DNA of 64,000 bases from Peptoniphilus genitalis (GTDB lineage: Bacteria > Bacillota > Clostridia > Tissierellales > Peptoniphilaceae): NCBI RefSeq assembly GCF_023614525.1, contig NZ_CP097885.1:556501-620500 (forward strand), given 5' to 3'. The translations under genes and the position numbers were made by a program. This document shows positions 25,146 through 33,888 of the stretch, one piece after another. Under the pieces are notes generated by a model. That model was not told the DNA's origin and did no database searches. It worked only from the letters and a program-made list of their open reading frames with translations. Every line of letters begins with the position of its first letter. Positions within the stretch are counted from its first letter, which is position 1.

Positions 25146-25781
25146 ATGAAATTAGTTTTAAACAAAAGAGATGCTAAGGGTAAAAACAAGGTTGATAAAC
25201 TAAGAGCTAATGGTGAAATCCCAGGAGTTCTTTACTCAAAGGGTAAGGAAGCAAGAATGGTAAGCGGTCTTGAAAAAGATCTTTTAAAGGCTTATAGCCA
25301 AGAAGGTTATTCAAACATTTTCGATATCGACATCGATGGAGAAACTACTTCTGTTCTTTTCAAAGAAGTTCAAATGCACCACATTAAAAATGCTATGGTT
25401 CACTTTGACCTATATGAAATCGACATGAACACAGAAATTTCTGTTGAAGTACCTATCGTTCTTGAAGGTAGAGACGAAGTTAAGGTTCAACCATCTTCAT
25501 TAATCCAAGTACTAAACGAAGTTACTGTAACTTGTCTTCCAAAATATCTTCCATCAGAAGCTATTGTAAATGTTGTTGAAATGCAAATTGGTGAAACTAA
25601 AACAATTGCTGACCTTGACATTTTCGGTGACGAAAACATTAAGATTGAACACCTTGAAGCTGATGAAGCTGTTGCAACTCTTGTTGAACCAACAGAAGAA
25701 AAAGAACCAGAAGAAGAAGCAGAAGAAGTTTCTGCAGAAGTTCCTACTGTTTCTGAAACTGAAGAAAAAGAAGAAGAATAA
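25146..25781 (+). CDS. rplY: Ribosomal protein L25 / general stress protein Ctc
   Basis: 5S-rRNA-binding protein of the large ribosomal subunit. The N-terminal L25 domain (LRANGEIPGVLYSKGKEA) is followed by the TL5/CTC C-terminal beta domain (to about residue 185) and a very acidic tail rich in glutamate. Length 211. ATG 25146 is chosen over an upstream in-frame start at 25134 because GGAGG at 25136-25140 precedes it. It is cotranscribed with mnmA and ends in a terminator. Confidence 0.92.
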   Translation: MKLVLNKRDAKGKNKVDKLRANGEIPGVLYSKGKEARMVSGLEKDLLKAYSQEGYSNIFDIDIDGETTSVLFKEVQMHHIKNAMVHFDLYEIDMNTEISVEVPIVLEGRDEVKVQPSSLIQVLNEVTVTCLPKYLPSEAIVNVVEMQIGETKTIADLDIFGDENIKIEHLEADEAVATLVEPTEEKEPEEEAEEVSAEVPTVSETEEKEEE

Positions 25782-25807
25782 TTATTTAATAAATTTAAAT
25801 ATTATAA

Positions 25808-25835
25808 AAGGGCTCTTGGAGCCCTTCTTTTTTTG
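25808..25835. terminator. Bidirectional terminator
   Basis: AAGGGCTC, 3-base loop, GAGCCCTT, then seven T on the plus strand and TTTTAT on the minus strand. It serves the L25 gene and probably the converging HAD gene. Confidence 0.9.
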
Positions 25836-25893
25836 CCCAAATTCCTTGAGCTTTTTTAATTTTAATTTTTTAAGATAGAAATGTTTTACAAGC

Positions 25894-26574
25894 TTATAAT
25901 AATTTCAAAACTTGGCTTGGATCATCTATTATATTTTCTGTGTACTTGGAGAGCATTTCTCTTGATCCAGTCCCACATAGGACACCAACCTTTACTGTGT
26001 CCTCACCAAAAACCATATCAACTCTTGAGTCCCCGACAATAATTATTTCTTGGTCCTCAAGTGAATATTTCTTTTTAAAAACTTCTAGGCTCTCCTTGTT
26101 TGGCTTCTTCTTATAAATATCTGCAGCTGCATAAAAATCTATAAAGGAGTCAAGACCTAAGTATTCCATAGAATACTTGGCCTGTCTATAATTATCCGAC
26201 GTGAAAATCCCTATTAGGATCCCTCTATCTCTTAAAGCTTCAAAAAGTTTCCTCAAGTCGCAGGTCTCCCTAATAAATTTATTATTTTCTTTTAAATACC
26301 TTAATAAGTGGTCGTCTAAATCCCTATAAATTTCATCTAGGTCCTCATCAAGATACTTGGAAAAAATTATTGCCAGGTCCATAGCAGTCTCCGATGAGAG
26401 AATAGAATTTTCTTCCACTCCACCATCTTCCCTTATACCAATTTCCCTAAAGGCTTCCCTCTTCTTATTATCATCTAAAATTTTATCTTCTAAAAATCCC
26501 ACAATGGAATCAACCCAGCCTTCAGTAAACTGGAGGAGGGTTCCATCCTTGTCAAATAATATTGCCCTTATCAT
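25894..26574 (-). CDS. HAD-family phosphatase (phosphoglycolate-phosphatase-like)
   Basis: A protein of 226 residues. It has the HAD motif I FDKDGTLL at the N-terminus, motif II in IFTSD, the lysine region YKKKPNKE and motif III in VGDSRVDMVFGED. A helical cap lies between motifs I and II (about 20-95). The substrate is unknown; phosphoglycolate or a nucleotide phosphate is typical for this subgroup. AAAGGA precedes the ATG. It lies downstream of the bioA terminator and appears to be a single gene. Confidence 0.85.
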   Translation of the reverse strand: MIRAILFDKDGTLLQFTEGWVDSIVGFLEDKILDDNKKREAFREIGIREDGGVEENSILSSETAMDLAIIFSKYLDEDLDEIYRDLDDHLLRYLKENNKFIRETCDLRKLFEALRDRGILIGIFTSDNYRQAKYSMEYLGLDSFIDFYAAADIYKKKPNKESLEVFKKKYSLEDQEIIIVGDSRVDMVFGEDTVKVGVLCGTGSREMLSKYTENIIDDPSQVLKLL

Positions 26575-26624
26575 CTTTATTCCTTTCCAATTGTTATAAG
26601 TAAATTATAGCTTAAAATTCTCCA

Positions 26625-26649
26625 AAAGAAAAAGCCCTGAAACCAGGGC
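26625..26649 (-). terminator. Terminator of bioY-bioD-bioA
   Basis: Minus strand GCCCTG, loop, CAGGGC, then TTTTTC; 7 bases after the bioA stop. Confidence 0.9.
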
Positions 26650-26655
26650 AAAATT

Positions 26656-27858
26656 TTATTTATTCTCAAACCATTCCTTCATAGTCCTCATTACTTTTCT
26701 AAGTTCCTCTTCACTAATTACATAGGGAACCATAGAGTAAATGTATTTCACAAAGGGCCTTGCAAAGACTCCCCTTTCGTAGGCGAACTCTTGGAAGCCT
26801 TCTATGTCCTTGCCATCCTTTACTTCAATGCAGACGCAAGCTCCCATGATCCTAACTTCCTCAATCTTGTCATGAGTGAAGCCTTCCATTTCTTCTCTTT
26901 CAATTTCTTCAATCCTCTTTATCTTACTCATGAAGTCCTCTTCTTGGAAGATTTCAAGACACTTCGATGCAACGGTACAGGCTAGGGGATTTCCCATAAA
27001 GGTTGGTCCATGCATGAGGGCATGCCTTGGGTTATCATCGTAAAAGGCATCAAAGACCTTCTTGTTTGCAACTGTGGCAGCATGGCCAAGGTAACCCCCT
27101 GTAAGGGCCTTTCCCAAGCATATTATGTCTGGTAGGACTAAGTCTGCTACAAACCTGTTACCAGTTCTTCCAAATCCTGTTGCGACTTCGTCAAAGATAA
27201 GTAGGACATTATGCTCATCGCAAAGTTCCCTTGCTCTTTCTAAAAAAGAAATGTCATACATCCTCATTCCACCAGCACCTTGTAAAAGTGGCTCAACTAT
27301 AAAGGAGTTTAACTTGTCCCCATATTTTTCAAAGGCATCTTCAAGGGCCTGTATTTCAGTTGGAATATTTACAACATACTTGCTCTTGCCATAGGCTTCT
27401 AGGACAAAATGGTAGTCTTCATCGTCGCCAACTTCCATAGTCTTGAAGGTGTCCCCATGGTAGGCATGAGTTAAGGCAAGTATCATGGTCCTGCCAGCTT
27501 CTCCCTTGTTCATGTAGTATTGAAGGGCCATCTTTAGAGCAACTTCCACTGCCACAGATCCCGAGTCAGAGAAGAAGGGATAGTCCAAGTCCCCTGGCAA
27601 GAAGTCCTTTAATTGGTTGGAAAGTCTTTCTACTGGCTCGTGAGTTAAACCTCCCAACATTACATGAGAAAACTTCTTCACTTGACCTATAAGGGCTTCA
27701 TTTATTTTTTCATTTTTGTAGCCGTAAATTGTAGACCACCAAGATGAAACTGAGTCAATCATTTCCTTGTCCTCAGTGTAAAGATAAACTCCCTTTGCAT
27801 CTACGACCTTGTAGGGTGGCTTCATGGTCTTTAACTGTTCGTATGGATACCAAATCAT
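26656..27858 (-). CDS. bioA: Adenosylmethionine-8-amino-7-oxononanoate aminotransferase BioA
   Basis: PLP enzyme that converts KAPA to DAPA in biotin synthesis. SSWWSTIYGYK, GDTFKTMEVGDD, IFDEVATGFGRTG and the PLP lysine region CLGKALTGGYL are all present. Length 400 is a little short of the usual 420-450. Whether the amino donor is SAM or lysine (BioK type) cannot be told here. It follows bioD by 15 bases and is the last gene of the operon. Confidence 0.93.
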   Translation of the reverse strand: MIWYPYEQLKTMKPPYKVVDAKGVYLYTEDKEMIDSVSSWWSTIYGYKNEKINEALIGQVKKFSHVMLGGLTHEPVERLSNQLKDFLPGDLDYPFFSDSGSVAVEVALKMALQYYMNKGEAGRTMILALTHAYHGDTFKTMEVGDDEDYHFVLEAYGKSKYVVNIPTEIQALEDAFEKYGDKLNSFIVEPLLQGAGGMRMYDISFLERARELCDEHNVLLIFDEVATGFGRTGNRFVADLVLPDIICLGKALTGGYLGHAATVANKKVFDAFYDDNPRHALMHGPTFMGNPLACTVASKCLEIFQEEDFMSKIKRIEEIEREEMEGFTHDKIEEVRIMGACVCIEVKDGKDIEGFQEFAYERGVFARPFVKYIYSMVPYVISEEELRKVMRTMKEWFENK

Positions 27859-27873
27859 TTTATATAGTAACTC

Positions 27874-28557
27874 CTATTCATAAATCTCTTTCAGCTTATC
27901 AATATCTATATCCAAATCCTTGTCCCCCTTCTTTACGCAGGCTAGGACTTTAAGACCTGACATGTGCTGGCACATTTTTATGTTGTCCTCTTGCATCACA
28001 TCTCCTGGGATAAAGTTGTTAAAAATTATTCCCTTGATCTTCATTCCCTTTTCCTTCATGTAAAAGGCCGTCAAGACAAGATTATTTATAGTTCCAAGGC
28101 CTGCATCGGCAACAATGATAGAAGAAAGCTTTGCCTTCTTTACAAAGTCCTCTAAATAAATTTCTTCATCATCAAATCTTAGTGGACAAAGAATCCCGCC
28201 AGAGCCTTCAAGAGTAATGTAGTCGTACTTTTTCTCTAAGTCCCTAAGCTTTTCCACTACATAGTCAAGATTCACAGGATTGCCCTCGATTTGAGCTGCC
28301 AAGTGAGGAGAGTAGGCCCTCTCATAAATGTAGGGACACATCTCATTAAGATTTTGGTCTATACCTGCTAGTTCTTTTACAAATTTTGCATCACCAGGTA
28401 TGAGATTTCCATCAGCATCCTTGTCGTTTCCACTCATGGCAGCCTTGTAGTAGGCTGATTTTTCTCCTGCCTCGTGAAGCTTCTTCACAAGAAGTCCTGC
28501 CACGTAGGTCTTTCCAATTTCAGTTCCTGTTCCTGTTACAAAAATATTCTTACTCAT
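27874..28557 (-). CDS. bioD: Dethiobiotin synthetase BioD
   Basis: ATP-dependent carboxylation of DAPA to dethiobiotin. The P-loop GTGTEIGKT lies near residues 7-15, followed by the substrate lysine in YYKAAMSG and GSGGILCPL. Length 227 is normal. AAAGGAG precedes the ATG. It is the middle gene of bioY-bioD-bioA. The bioF, bioW or bioH functions needed to make KAPA are not in the window, so the cell may depend on an imported or elsewhere-made precursor. Confidence 0.93.
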   Translation of the reverse strand: MSKNIFVTGTGTEIGKTYVAGLLVKKLHEAGEKSAYYKAAMSGNDKDADGNLIPGDAKFVKELAGIDQNLNEMCPYIYERAYSPHLAAQIEGNPVNLDYVVEKLRDLEKKYDYITLEGSGGILCPLRFDDEEIYLEDFVKKAKLSSIIVADAGLGTINNLVLTAFYMKEKGMKIKGIIFNNFIPGDVMQEDNIKMCQHMSGLKVLACVKKGDKDLDIDIDKLKEIYE

Positions 28558-28567
28558 TTCTTCTCCT

Positions 28568-29122
28568 TTAATTATAGGACTTGTTAAAAATTGGAATTAA
28601 TCTCTTACCAAGGAAGGCACCTAAGAAGCACAAAACTATGTCCCCTGGGATTGCAAGTAAGAAGCAATAAATTATAATTGCCTTAACTCCAATAGGTGAT
28701 TCAAGATAAAAATTGCTGATTAAATAGTAATAAATCATGCCAAGACTATAAACTACGGCAAGGCCAGCAAAATTTGCCTTAAGAAGTCTCTTCATGTCAG
28801 GTCTCTTATCCTTGTTTGCAATCTTTCCTGTGACATAAGCGCCAACGGCAAAGCCTATTATGTAACCAAAGGATGGCTTAAATATATAGGCAAGACCACC
28901 GCCTTCAGTAAAGACTGGTAGACCCATAAGACCCAAAATTATGTAAACAACAACTGCTGTTGCACCAAGCTCTGGTCCCAACAAAAGCCCTGCCAACATG
29001 GTAAATAAAAGTTGCAGGGTAAAGGGTAAGACTGGAATGGGCACCCTAATAAAAGTTCCCACAACAATAAGGGCAACAAAAAGCGAACACATAACTAGGT
29101 CTCTCGCTTTTAAATTTTTCAC
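28568..29122 (-). CDS. bioY: Biotin transporter BioY (ECF S component)
   Basis: Membrane protein of 184 residues with 5-6 membrane segments that binds biotin for the ECF transporter. Typical features are RVPIPVLPFTLQ near the N-terminus, GGGLAYIFKPSFGYIIGF and the C-terminal IPGDIVLCFLGA. I start at GTG 29122, which has GGAGG 5 bases upstream and gives a protein beginning MKNLKARDLVM. An in-frame TTG at 29194 lies inside the BirA operator and cannot be the start. First gene of bioY-bioD-bioA. Confidence 0.93.
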   Translation of the reverse strand: MKNLKARDLVMCSLFVALIVVGTFIRVPIPVLPFTLQLLFTMLAGLLLGPELGATAVVVYIILGLMGLPVFTEGGGLAYIFKPSFGYIIGFAVGAYVTGKIANKDKRPDMKRLLKANFAGLAVVYSLGMIYYYLISNFYLESPIGVKAIIIYCFLLAIPGDIVLCFLGAFLGKRLIPIFNKSYN

Positions 29123-29165
29123 ATTAACCTCCAAAAATTTTATTAGTAAATAAATTACTTTAAAT

Positions 29166-29218
29166 AAGTTAACATTTTGCTTTTCGTTTGTCAACTATAT
29201 ATTTTTTATAGTTAACCT
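29166..29218 (-). promoter_or_regulatory. bioY promoter with BirA operator
   Basis: Plus strand: TTGTCAAC (29188-29195), 15 bases, GTTAACCT (29211-29218), an excellent BirA box. A third half site GTTAAC lies at 29168-29173. On the minus strand the -35 TTGACA (29189-29194) is part of the box. An extended -10, TG-T-TAACTT (29166-29171), follows after 17 bases. BirA bound here would prevent transcription when biotin is plentiful. Confidence 0.75.
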
Positions 29219-29306
29219 TATTTCTGTGCCCTTATTTTTTTCTCCTTTGCCCTAGAATTCAAGCCAAAATCTAAAAATCTTATTTGCTGATAATTTAAAT
29301 TTTTAT

Positions 29307-29340
29307 AAAAAAAAAAAAAAAGATACCCCTAAGGGTATCT
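29307..29340 (-). terminator. Ferritin terminator with a 15-base T tract
   Basis: Minus strand AGATACCC, loop, GGGTATCT, followed by 15 consecutive T (15 A at 29307-29321 on the plus strand), an unusually long tract. Confidence 0.9.
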
Positions 29341-29358
29341 CTTAAAATAAATTTTAAA

Positions 29359-29841
29359 TTATCTTCTTCCAAGTTCTGCGTCGAAGATATAAAGTCCAGA
29401 CCAGCTTTCGTTAATTCTTTCAAGTCTTTCGATAAGTCCTCTGAAGTGATCTTCTTCTTCAACTTGTTCGTCAACATACCATTGTAGAAGTGAAGTAACT
29501 CTGTGGTCATTTTCCTTTACTGAAAGATCGTAAAGATTGTTAATTCTCTTTGTAACTTCTTTTTCGTGTTCTAATGCAGTCTTGAATGTTTCTGTAAATG
29601 TACCAAATTCAGTTTCTGGTTTTTTAATACCTTCAAGATCAGGTCTTACATCAATTGCAAATAAGAATTGTCTTAATTTTTCAGCGTGTTCAAATTCTTC
29701 TTCAGCTTGTTTGTCAAAGAAGTGAGCGAAACCGTCCATGCCCTTATCTTTAACATAGTTTGCCATAGAATAATAAATATATCCTGATTCTACTTCAAAA
29801 TTGTATTGATCAATTAGTCCTTTTATTAGTTTACTTTCCAT
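29359..29841 (-). CDS. ftnA: Ferritin (FtnA type)
   Basis: Iron-storage protein of 160 residues forming a four-helix bundle. Ferroxidase ligands are visible: E in QYNFEVESGYIYY, the ExxH pair in AEEEFEHAEKLR, E in ALEHEKEVT, and EQVEEEDHF. It is not a bacterioferritin, because the heme-binding methionine is not seen. GGGAGG precedes the ATG. It is a single gene; together with feoB and the Fet-like operon it shows active iron handling. Confidence 0.95.
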   Translation of the reverse strand: MESKLIKGLIDQYNFEVESGYIYYSMANYVKDKGMDGFAHFFDKQAEEEFEHAEKLRQFLFAIDVRPDLEGIKKPETEFGTFTETFKTALEHEKEVTKRINNLYDLSVKENDHRVTSLLQWYVDEQVEEEDHFRGLIERLERINESWSGLYIFDAELGRR

Positions 29842-29927
29842 AATTAAAAACCTCCCAGCTTTTTATTTTCTTTATATGCTCATCGCTCTTAACTTTAAGT
29901 TACCCCACAAATAGATTCCTAAACAAT

Positions 29928-32030
29928 TTATTTTAAAATTCCTAGGTTGTCTATAGAAATTTTTATATTATCCTTGAATTTAAATTCGATCTTGTTTATC
30001 TCGTCTAAATTCAAATTATTATTTTGATTTTTAAAGTCCTCTAATGGAATTATAAGGGTTTGAGGTCCAAACCTCTTGTAGTAATCATCCTCAAGATAAT
30101 CAATTTTATAGAGGTAGGACTTTGTCATTGGTATAAGCTTTTTATAATCACTAAGGCTTAGGGTAGAAGCATTACCCCAAGTGTCTTGGATCTCTAAATC
30201 TATATCTCCTTCAATGTCTTCGAAGTTTAAATTTTCTATATCAAATTGTAAAAATCTGCCACTAGGAATTTTTTCTGTGAACCTCAAAGAATAATTTGAA
30301 TTTTCATTGGCATCAATAAAAACTCCTGTGGTCTTAGAATTTTTTTCTCCATATTCGTGACTGTCTTCATAAATTTTTGCCAAGTTAGAAAAGTTTACGA
30401 TTCCACCAGGAATTGATGTTGTAGTTATGTCGTAGTCCTCTTCAAAGTCTGCAAGCTTTATGAAATTGGAATCCATGTATCTTGTGTAGTAGTTTGTCTC
30501 TGGAAGGTCTCCATAATTATAAGGTCCTTCCTTAAAGATTTCTCTGTTGTAGGTTCTGCCAAATACATTTTCCAAGAAGTTAAAGCTGTAAGCTGAAAGA
30601 ATTTCTCTTTGCTTCTTACCATCGAGTAGCTCCTTCCTATTTAAGAAAAATCCTTCGCCTGGGTCGGAGTCAAAGTCTCCCCAAAGCTTGTTGAAGTTGC
30701 CATGGTTGGCATAGCCAACATAAACTCCAGCCTTGAAATTGTCCTTTTCGCCAGAAAAGATTACATTGTCATAAAGGAGCATGCCCTCGAAGCCATCTAC
30801 GTCGGCATCATTTGTTCCCCCAATGGTCAAATAATTTACATCTCTTAAAATTAAATTCTTACCACCTGGTTGGTATTGGTTGTAGGTTGGTGCAACAGTA
30901 ATTATCCCCTTGATGTCAAAGTCATACTTGTGAGTGAGCTTGCCATTGTCTGGGTGAAGTTTAAGTTCGTTAAAGTTGTAGGCAATGGCTGCTGCCTCGC
31001 CACCTCTTGAGTGACCCATGAGGGCAATATTATCCTTGTCAAACCTATTGTAAAGGACGCTGTCCTTAGTCCTATTCCTCTTAAAGATATTTTCCATATT
31101 CTCAAGTAGGAGGACTGCTCTTGCATCATTTTCATTGCCAAGTCCAAAATTCATAAATCCATTTAACATATTCATGTCAACAGAGACCATGGCTATTCCC
31201 CTCTTTGCAAGATAATGACCTAGGTAGTCGTAGCCAAGATAGTTTTTTGTTGTGAACCTGTGGTTGCCATGGACCACAAATAAAACTGGAGCCTTTTCTA
31301 AGTCCTTAGGTGCGTAGATCCTTCCCTTGACTTCTGTTTTGTTAAGCCCCTTGCCAAAGAACTTGTCCCTGACTTTTTTTGTACTACCAGAATAGGATAC
31401 AAAGTCTCTTAAGTCTACTGGCTTGGCTTCATAGTCAATTACTTCAACCTTATACTTTTCACTTCTTCCAGCAATTTTATTTTTTTCACCATCAAATTTA
31501 TAAATTTCTCCAGAATTAAAACCTGGGAAGACCATAAAATAAATTGCAGCGGCCAAAATTATTCCACTTGGAAGTAAAAATAAAAGTGCCAACTTTTTCT
31601 TGTTCCTTGTAAAAGAAATTAAGGACTTTGAAAAAGTTACAAGAACTATAAAAGCTGTGGCAATAAAAATTATTTCAAAATAATCCATGTCCACATAGTA
31701 GAGGCACTGGTCATAAAAATACTTCAAGCCCCAAAGTAGTATGGAGTAGATGGCAAGGTTCTTTGCCCTCACTCTCTTTATAAGTAAGAATCCAATTTTT
31801 AAAAGTTGCCAAAGAATGAAATAGGCAAGATAAAATAGGACTGAAAGACCTAAGAAGGCCAAGCTCTTTGGAATATTAAAATCGGATATATAGTAATAAA
31901 AAAAGGTGGCAGAAAACAAAGATATTATTGCCACCATTATAAAAGCAAAGCCATTGGCCCTGCCAAAATGTCTCTTAAAAAAACTATTTATTTTATTTGA
32001 AATTTTAACTAAAAAATTATTTATTTTCAT
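29928..32030 (-). CDS. Large membrane-anchored alpha/beta-hydrolase
   Basis: A protein of 700 residues. It has five or six N-terminal membrane segments (about 25-185), then an extracellular alpha/beta-hydrolase domain (about 235-480) with oxyanion region VHGNHRF and nucleophile elbow GHSRGGEAAA. A C-terminal beta-rich domain (about 530-700) may bind a ligand. The hydrolase core recalls platelet-activating-factor acetylhydrolase or dienelactone hydrolase types. The substrate is unknown; a lipid or cell-surface ester is reasonable. There is no good ribosome binding site. The gene lies 29 bases after ricT, and a GGGATAAG/CTTATCCC hairpin sits between the two, so it may be partly uncoupled from the operon. 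Confidence 0.75.
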   Translation of the reverse strand: MKINNFLVKISNKINSFFKRHFGRANGFAFIMVAIISLFSATFFYYYISDFNIPKSLAFLGLSVLFYLAYFILWQLLKIGFLLIKRVRAKNLAIYSILLWGLKYFYDQCLYYVDMDYFEIIFIATAFIVLVTFSKSLISFTRNKKKLALLFLLPSGIILAAAIYFMVFPGFNSGEIYKFDGEKNKIAGRSEKYKVEVIDYEAKPVDLRDFVSYSGSTKKVRDKFFGKGLNKTEVKGRIYAPKDLEKAPVLFVVHGNHRFTTKNYLGYDYLGHYLAKRGIAMVSVDMNMLNGFMNFGLGNENDARAVLLLENMENIFKRNRTKDSVLYNRFDKDNIALMGHSRGGEAAAIAYNFNELKLHPDNGKLTHKYDFDIKGIITVAPTYNQYQPGGKNLILRDVNYLTIGGTNDADVDGFEGMLLYDNVIFSGEKDNFKAGVYVGYANHGNFNKLWGDFDSDPGEGFFLNRKELLDGKKQREILSAYSFNFLENVFGRTYNREIFKEGPYNYGDLPETNYYTRYMDSNFIKLADFEEDYDITTTSIPGGIVNFSNLAKIYEDSHEYGEKNSKTTGVFIDANENSNYSLRFTEKIPSGRFLQFDIENLNFEDIEGDIDLEIQDTWGNASTLSLSDYKKLIPMTKSYLYKIDYLEDDYYKRFGPQTLIIPLEDFKNQNNNLNLDEINKIEFKFKDNIKISIDNLGILK

Positions 32031-32059
32031 AACAAAGGGGATAAGACCTTATCCTATCC

Positions 32060-32953
32060 CTAATCCCTCTCTAATTCTACTAATTCTCTTTCGTCGTACT
32101 CTTCAACATTAAGTGATCTTGATCCATCTATAAAGGACCTGTTAAACTCACGAGTCCTCTTGACTTCAGAAAGTTCCATATAGACAGTTTCCTTCTCATC
32201 ATCAACTTCAAACATAACCTTTACAAGTTCTTGTATTGTATAAGTTGAGACAACTGTACCCTTTCCTCTTTCTGTCTTGACAATTTCTCCAAGTCTTGGC
32301 ATCCTCTTGTTAATACATTCGTAGCCATCTTGTTCATATTTTAGGCAACACATAAGCCTGCCGCAAATTCCAGAAATTTTTGTTGGGTTAAGACTTAAAT
32401 TTTGGTCCTTTGCCATCTTAATTGAAACTGGCGAGAACTCACTTAAGAAAGTTGAACAGCAAGTTGGTCTGCCACAACATCCAAGACCGCCAACAAATTT
32501 AGCCTCATCACGAACTCCAATTTGTCTAAGTTCTATTCTTGTCTTAAAGATTGCCGCAAGGTCTCTAACAAGGTCCCTAAAGTCAACCCTTCCATCAGCT
32601 GTGAAATAAAATAATAATTTGGACCTGTCGAAGGTATATTCACAGGATATTAACTTCATGTCAAGTCCATGTTCTTCCACCTTTTGATCGCAGATTATTA
32701 TTGCTTCCTTGGCCTTATTTCTATTTTCCACATTGATATTTTTATCTTCTTCACTTGCAAGACGAAGCACAGGTTTAAGCTCTCCCTTAATGCTTTCCTC
32801 TTCTACTTCTTTTATAAGTTCAACTGCTCCAAACTCAAGGCCCCTCACAGTTTCAACAATTACATAATCTCCAATTTTTAAATCTATATCAATGGGATCG
32901 AAGTAATAGATTTTTCCAGTTCTCTTGAACCTTACTCCAGCTATTTCTATCAT
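32060..32953 (-). CDS. ricT: PSP1-domain protein RicT (YaaT)
   Basis: Part of the RicA-RicF-RicT complex that in Bacillus guides RNase Y cleavage and affects sporulation and competence. Family features include GLEFGAVEL, cysteine-rich GLGCCGRPTCCSTFL and GICGRLMCCLKYE. These supply iron-sulfur cluster ligands in the complex. Length 297 is normal. The start overlaps the holB stop by 4 bases. Position after holB is the same as for yaaT in Bacillus. Confidence 0.93.
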   Translation of the reverse strand: MIEIAGVRFKRTGKIYYFDPIDIDLKIGDYVIVETVRGLEFGAVELIKEVEEESIKGELKPVLRLASEEDKNINVENRNKAKEAIIICDQKVEEHGLDMKLISCEYTFDRSKLLFYFTADGRVDFRDLVRDLAAIFKTRIELRQIGVRDEAKFVGGLGCCGRPTCCSTFLSEFSPVSIKMAKDQNLSLNPTKISGICGRLMCCLKYEQDGYECINKRMPRLGEIVKTERGKGTVVSTYTIQELVKVMFEVDDEKETVYMELSEVKRTREFNRSFIDGSRSLNVEEYDERELVELERD

Positions 32954-33888
32954 CTAACTCCCCCTAAATCTATTAAAAGCTTTTCTATATTTAAATCGAA
33001 ATTCACATTTTTTTCCTTACGTCCCAGGGCATTTATAAGTGCATCATAAGAATGAATTGCCCTATCAATGGAAAGGTCTTGTAGCTTCAAGAGGTCTAAC
33101 TTATCTATGTTCACAACAAAATCCTCTCTGCCACTTTTCATATAAACTAAGTCAAGATACCAAATTATCATGAAATTTAAAATATCCTTGAAGTCATCCT
33201 TCTTGTCTTTAAAAAACTTCATTTCATCAAAAATAAATTCTGTCTTCCTAATAATCCTATCAGTCATATTAATTATATCTTCTCTCTTTGATAGGAGTTC
33301 AGGATCTTCAGAATATTTTATGGCAAGACTCACATCTCCATTAGAAAGCCTAGAGAAAAGTTTGGCATTCCTAGGAGAAAGCTTCCTTGAAAGTAAAAAT
33401 TCCTCAAGCCTATCTTGTGTCAGATCTTGAAATTTTAAAATCCTGCACCTTGAAATAATTGTTGGAAGAATATTTCTCATGTTGCTTGAAATTAAAATTA
33501 AAATTAAGTAGTCCATGGGCTCTTCCAAAGTCTTTAAGAGAGCATTCTGTCCCTCAGCTGTAACCCTGTCGAAGTCATCAATAATAACAATCTTGTGGCT
33601 TCCAGAAAAGGGTTTTGAAAATGAATTTTCGATTATCTCTTCTATATCTTGTTTCTTAATTGTGTCCTTTTTTTGCACCACAAAGAGGTCTGCATCTTCA
33701 AAGTCATCAATCCCACTAAAAAATCTTATTCCTTCAGGTGTCTCCTTTAGGATGGATCTGGCAAAATTTTTGGCGTGGGAAAATTTACCTATACCCTTGC
33801 TGCCAGAGAAAAGATAGGCGTGACTATAGGATTTGTTGATAAGGTCTCCCTCTAGGCTATTTATTACGGACTTATTTTCTAAAAACAT
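32950..33888 (-). CDS. holB: DNA polymerase III delta-prime subunit HolB
   Basis: Clamp-loader subunit of 312 residues. The AAA+ domain shows the degenerate P-loop GSKGIGKFSHA, IIDDFDRVT and LLKTLEEP, then ISRCRIL (SRC motif). The second half is a helical clamp-loader domain. It lies between the second pstA-like gene and ricT, overlapping both slightly, as in the Bacillus tmk-holB-yaaT cluster. Confidence 0.92.
   Translation of the reverse strand: MFLENKSVINSLEGDLINKSYSHAYLFSGSKGIGKFSHAKNFARSILKETPEGIRFFSGIDDFEDADLFVVQKKDTIKKQDIEEIIENSFSKPFSGSHKIVIIDDFDRVTAEGQNALLKTLEEPMDYLILILISSNMRNILPTIISRCRILKFQDLTQDRLEEFLLSRKLSPRNAKLFSRLSNGDVSLAIKYSEDPELLSKREDIINMTDRIIRKTEFIFDEMKFFKDKKDDFKDILNFMIIWYLDLVYMKSGREDFVVNIDKLDLLKLQDLSIDRAIHSYDALINALGRKEKNVNFDLNIEKLLIDLGGVR

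Noticed and set aside
25570-25878. Leucine/lysine-rich 102-residue frame overlapping the L25 gene
   Set aside because: It is a shifted reading of the L25 gene and its terminator, with biased composition and no start signals.
29123-29194. Longer BioY starting at TTG 29194
   Set aside because: The codon lies inside the BirA operator and -35 box, lacks a ribosome binding site, and the extension is not typical of BioY.
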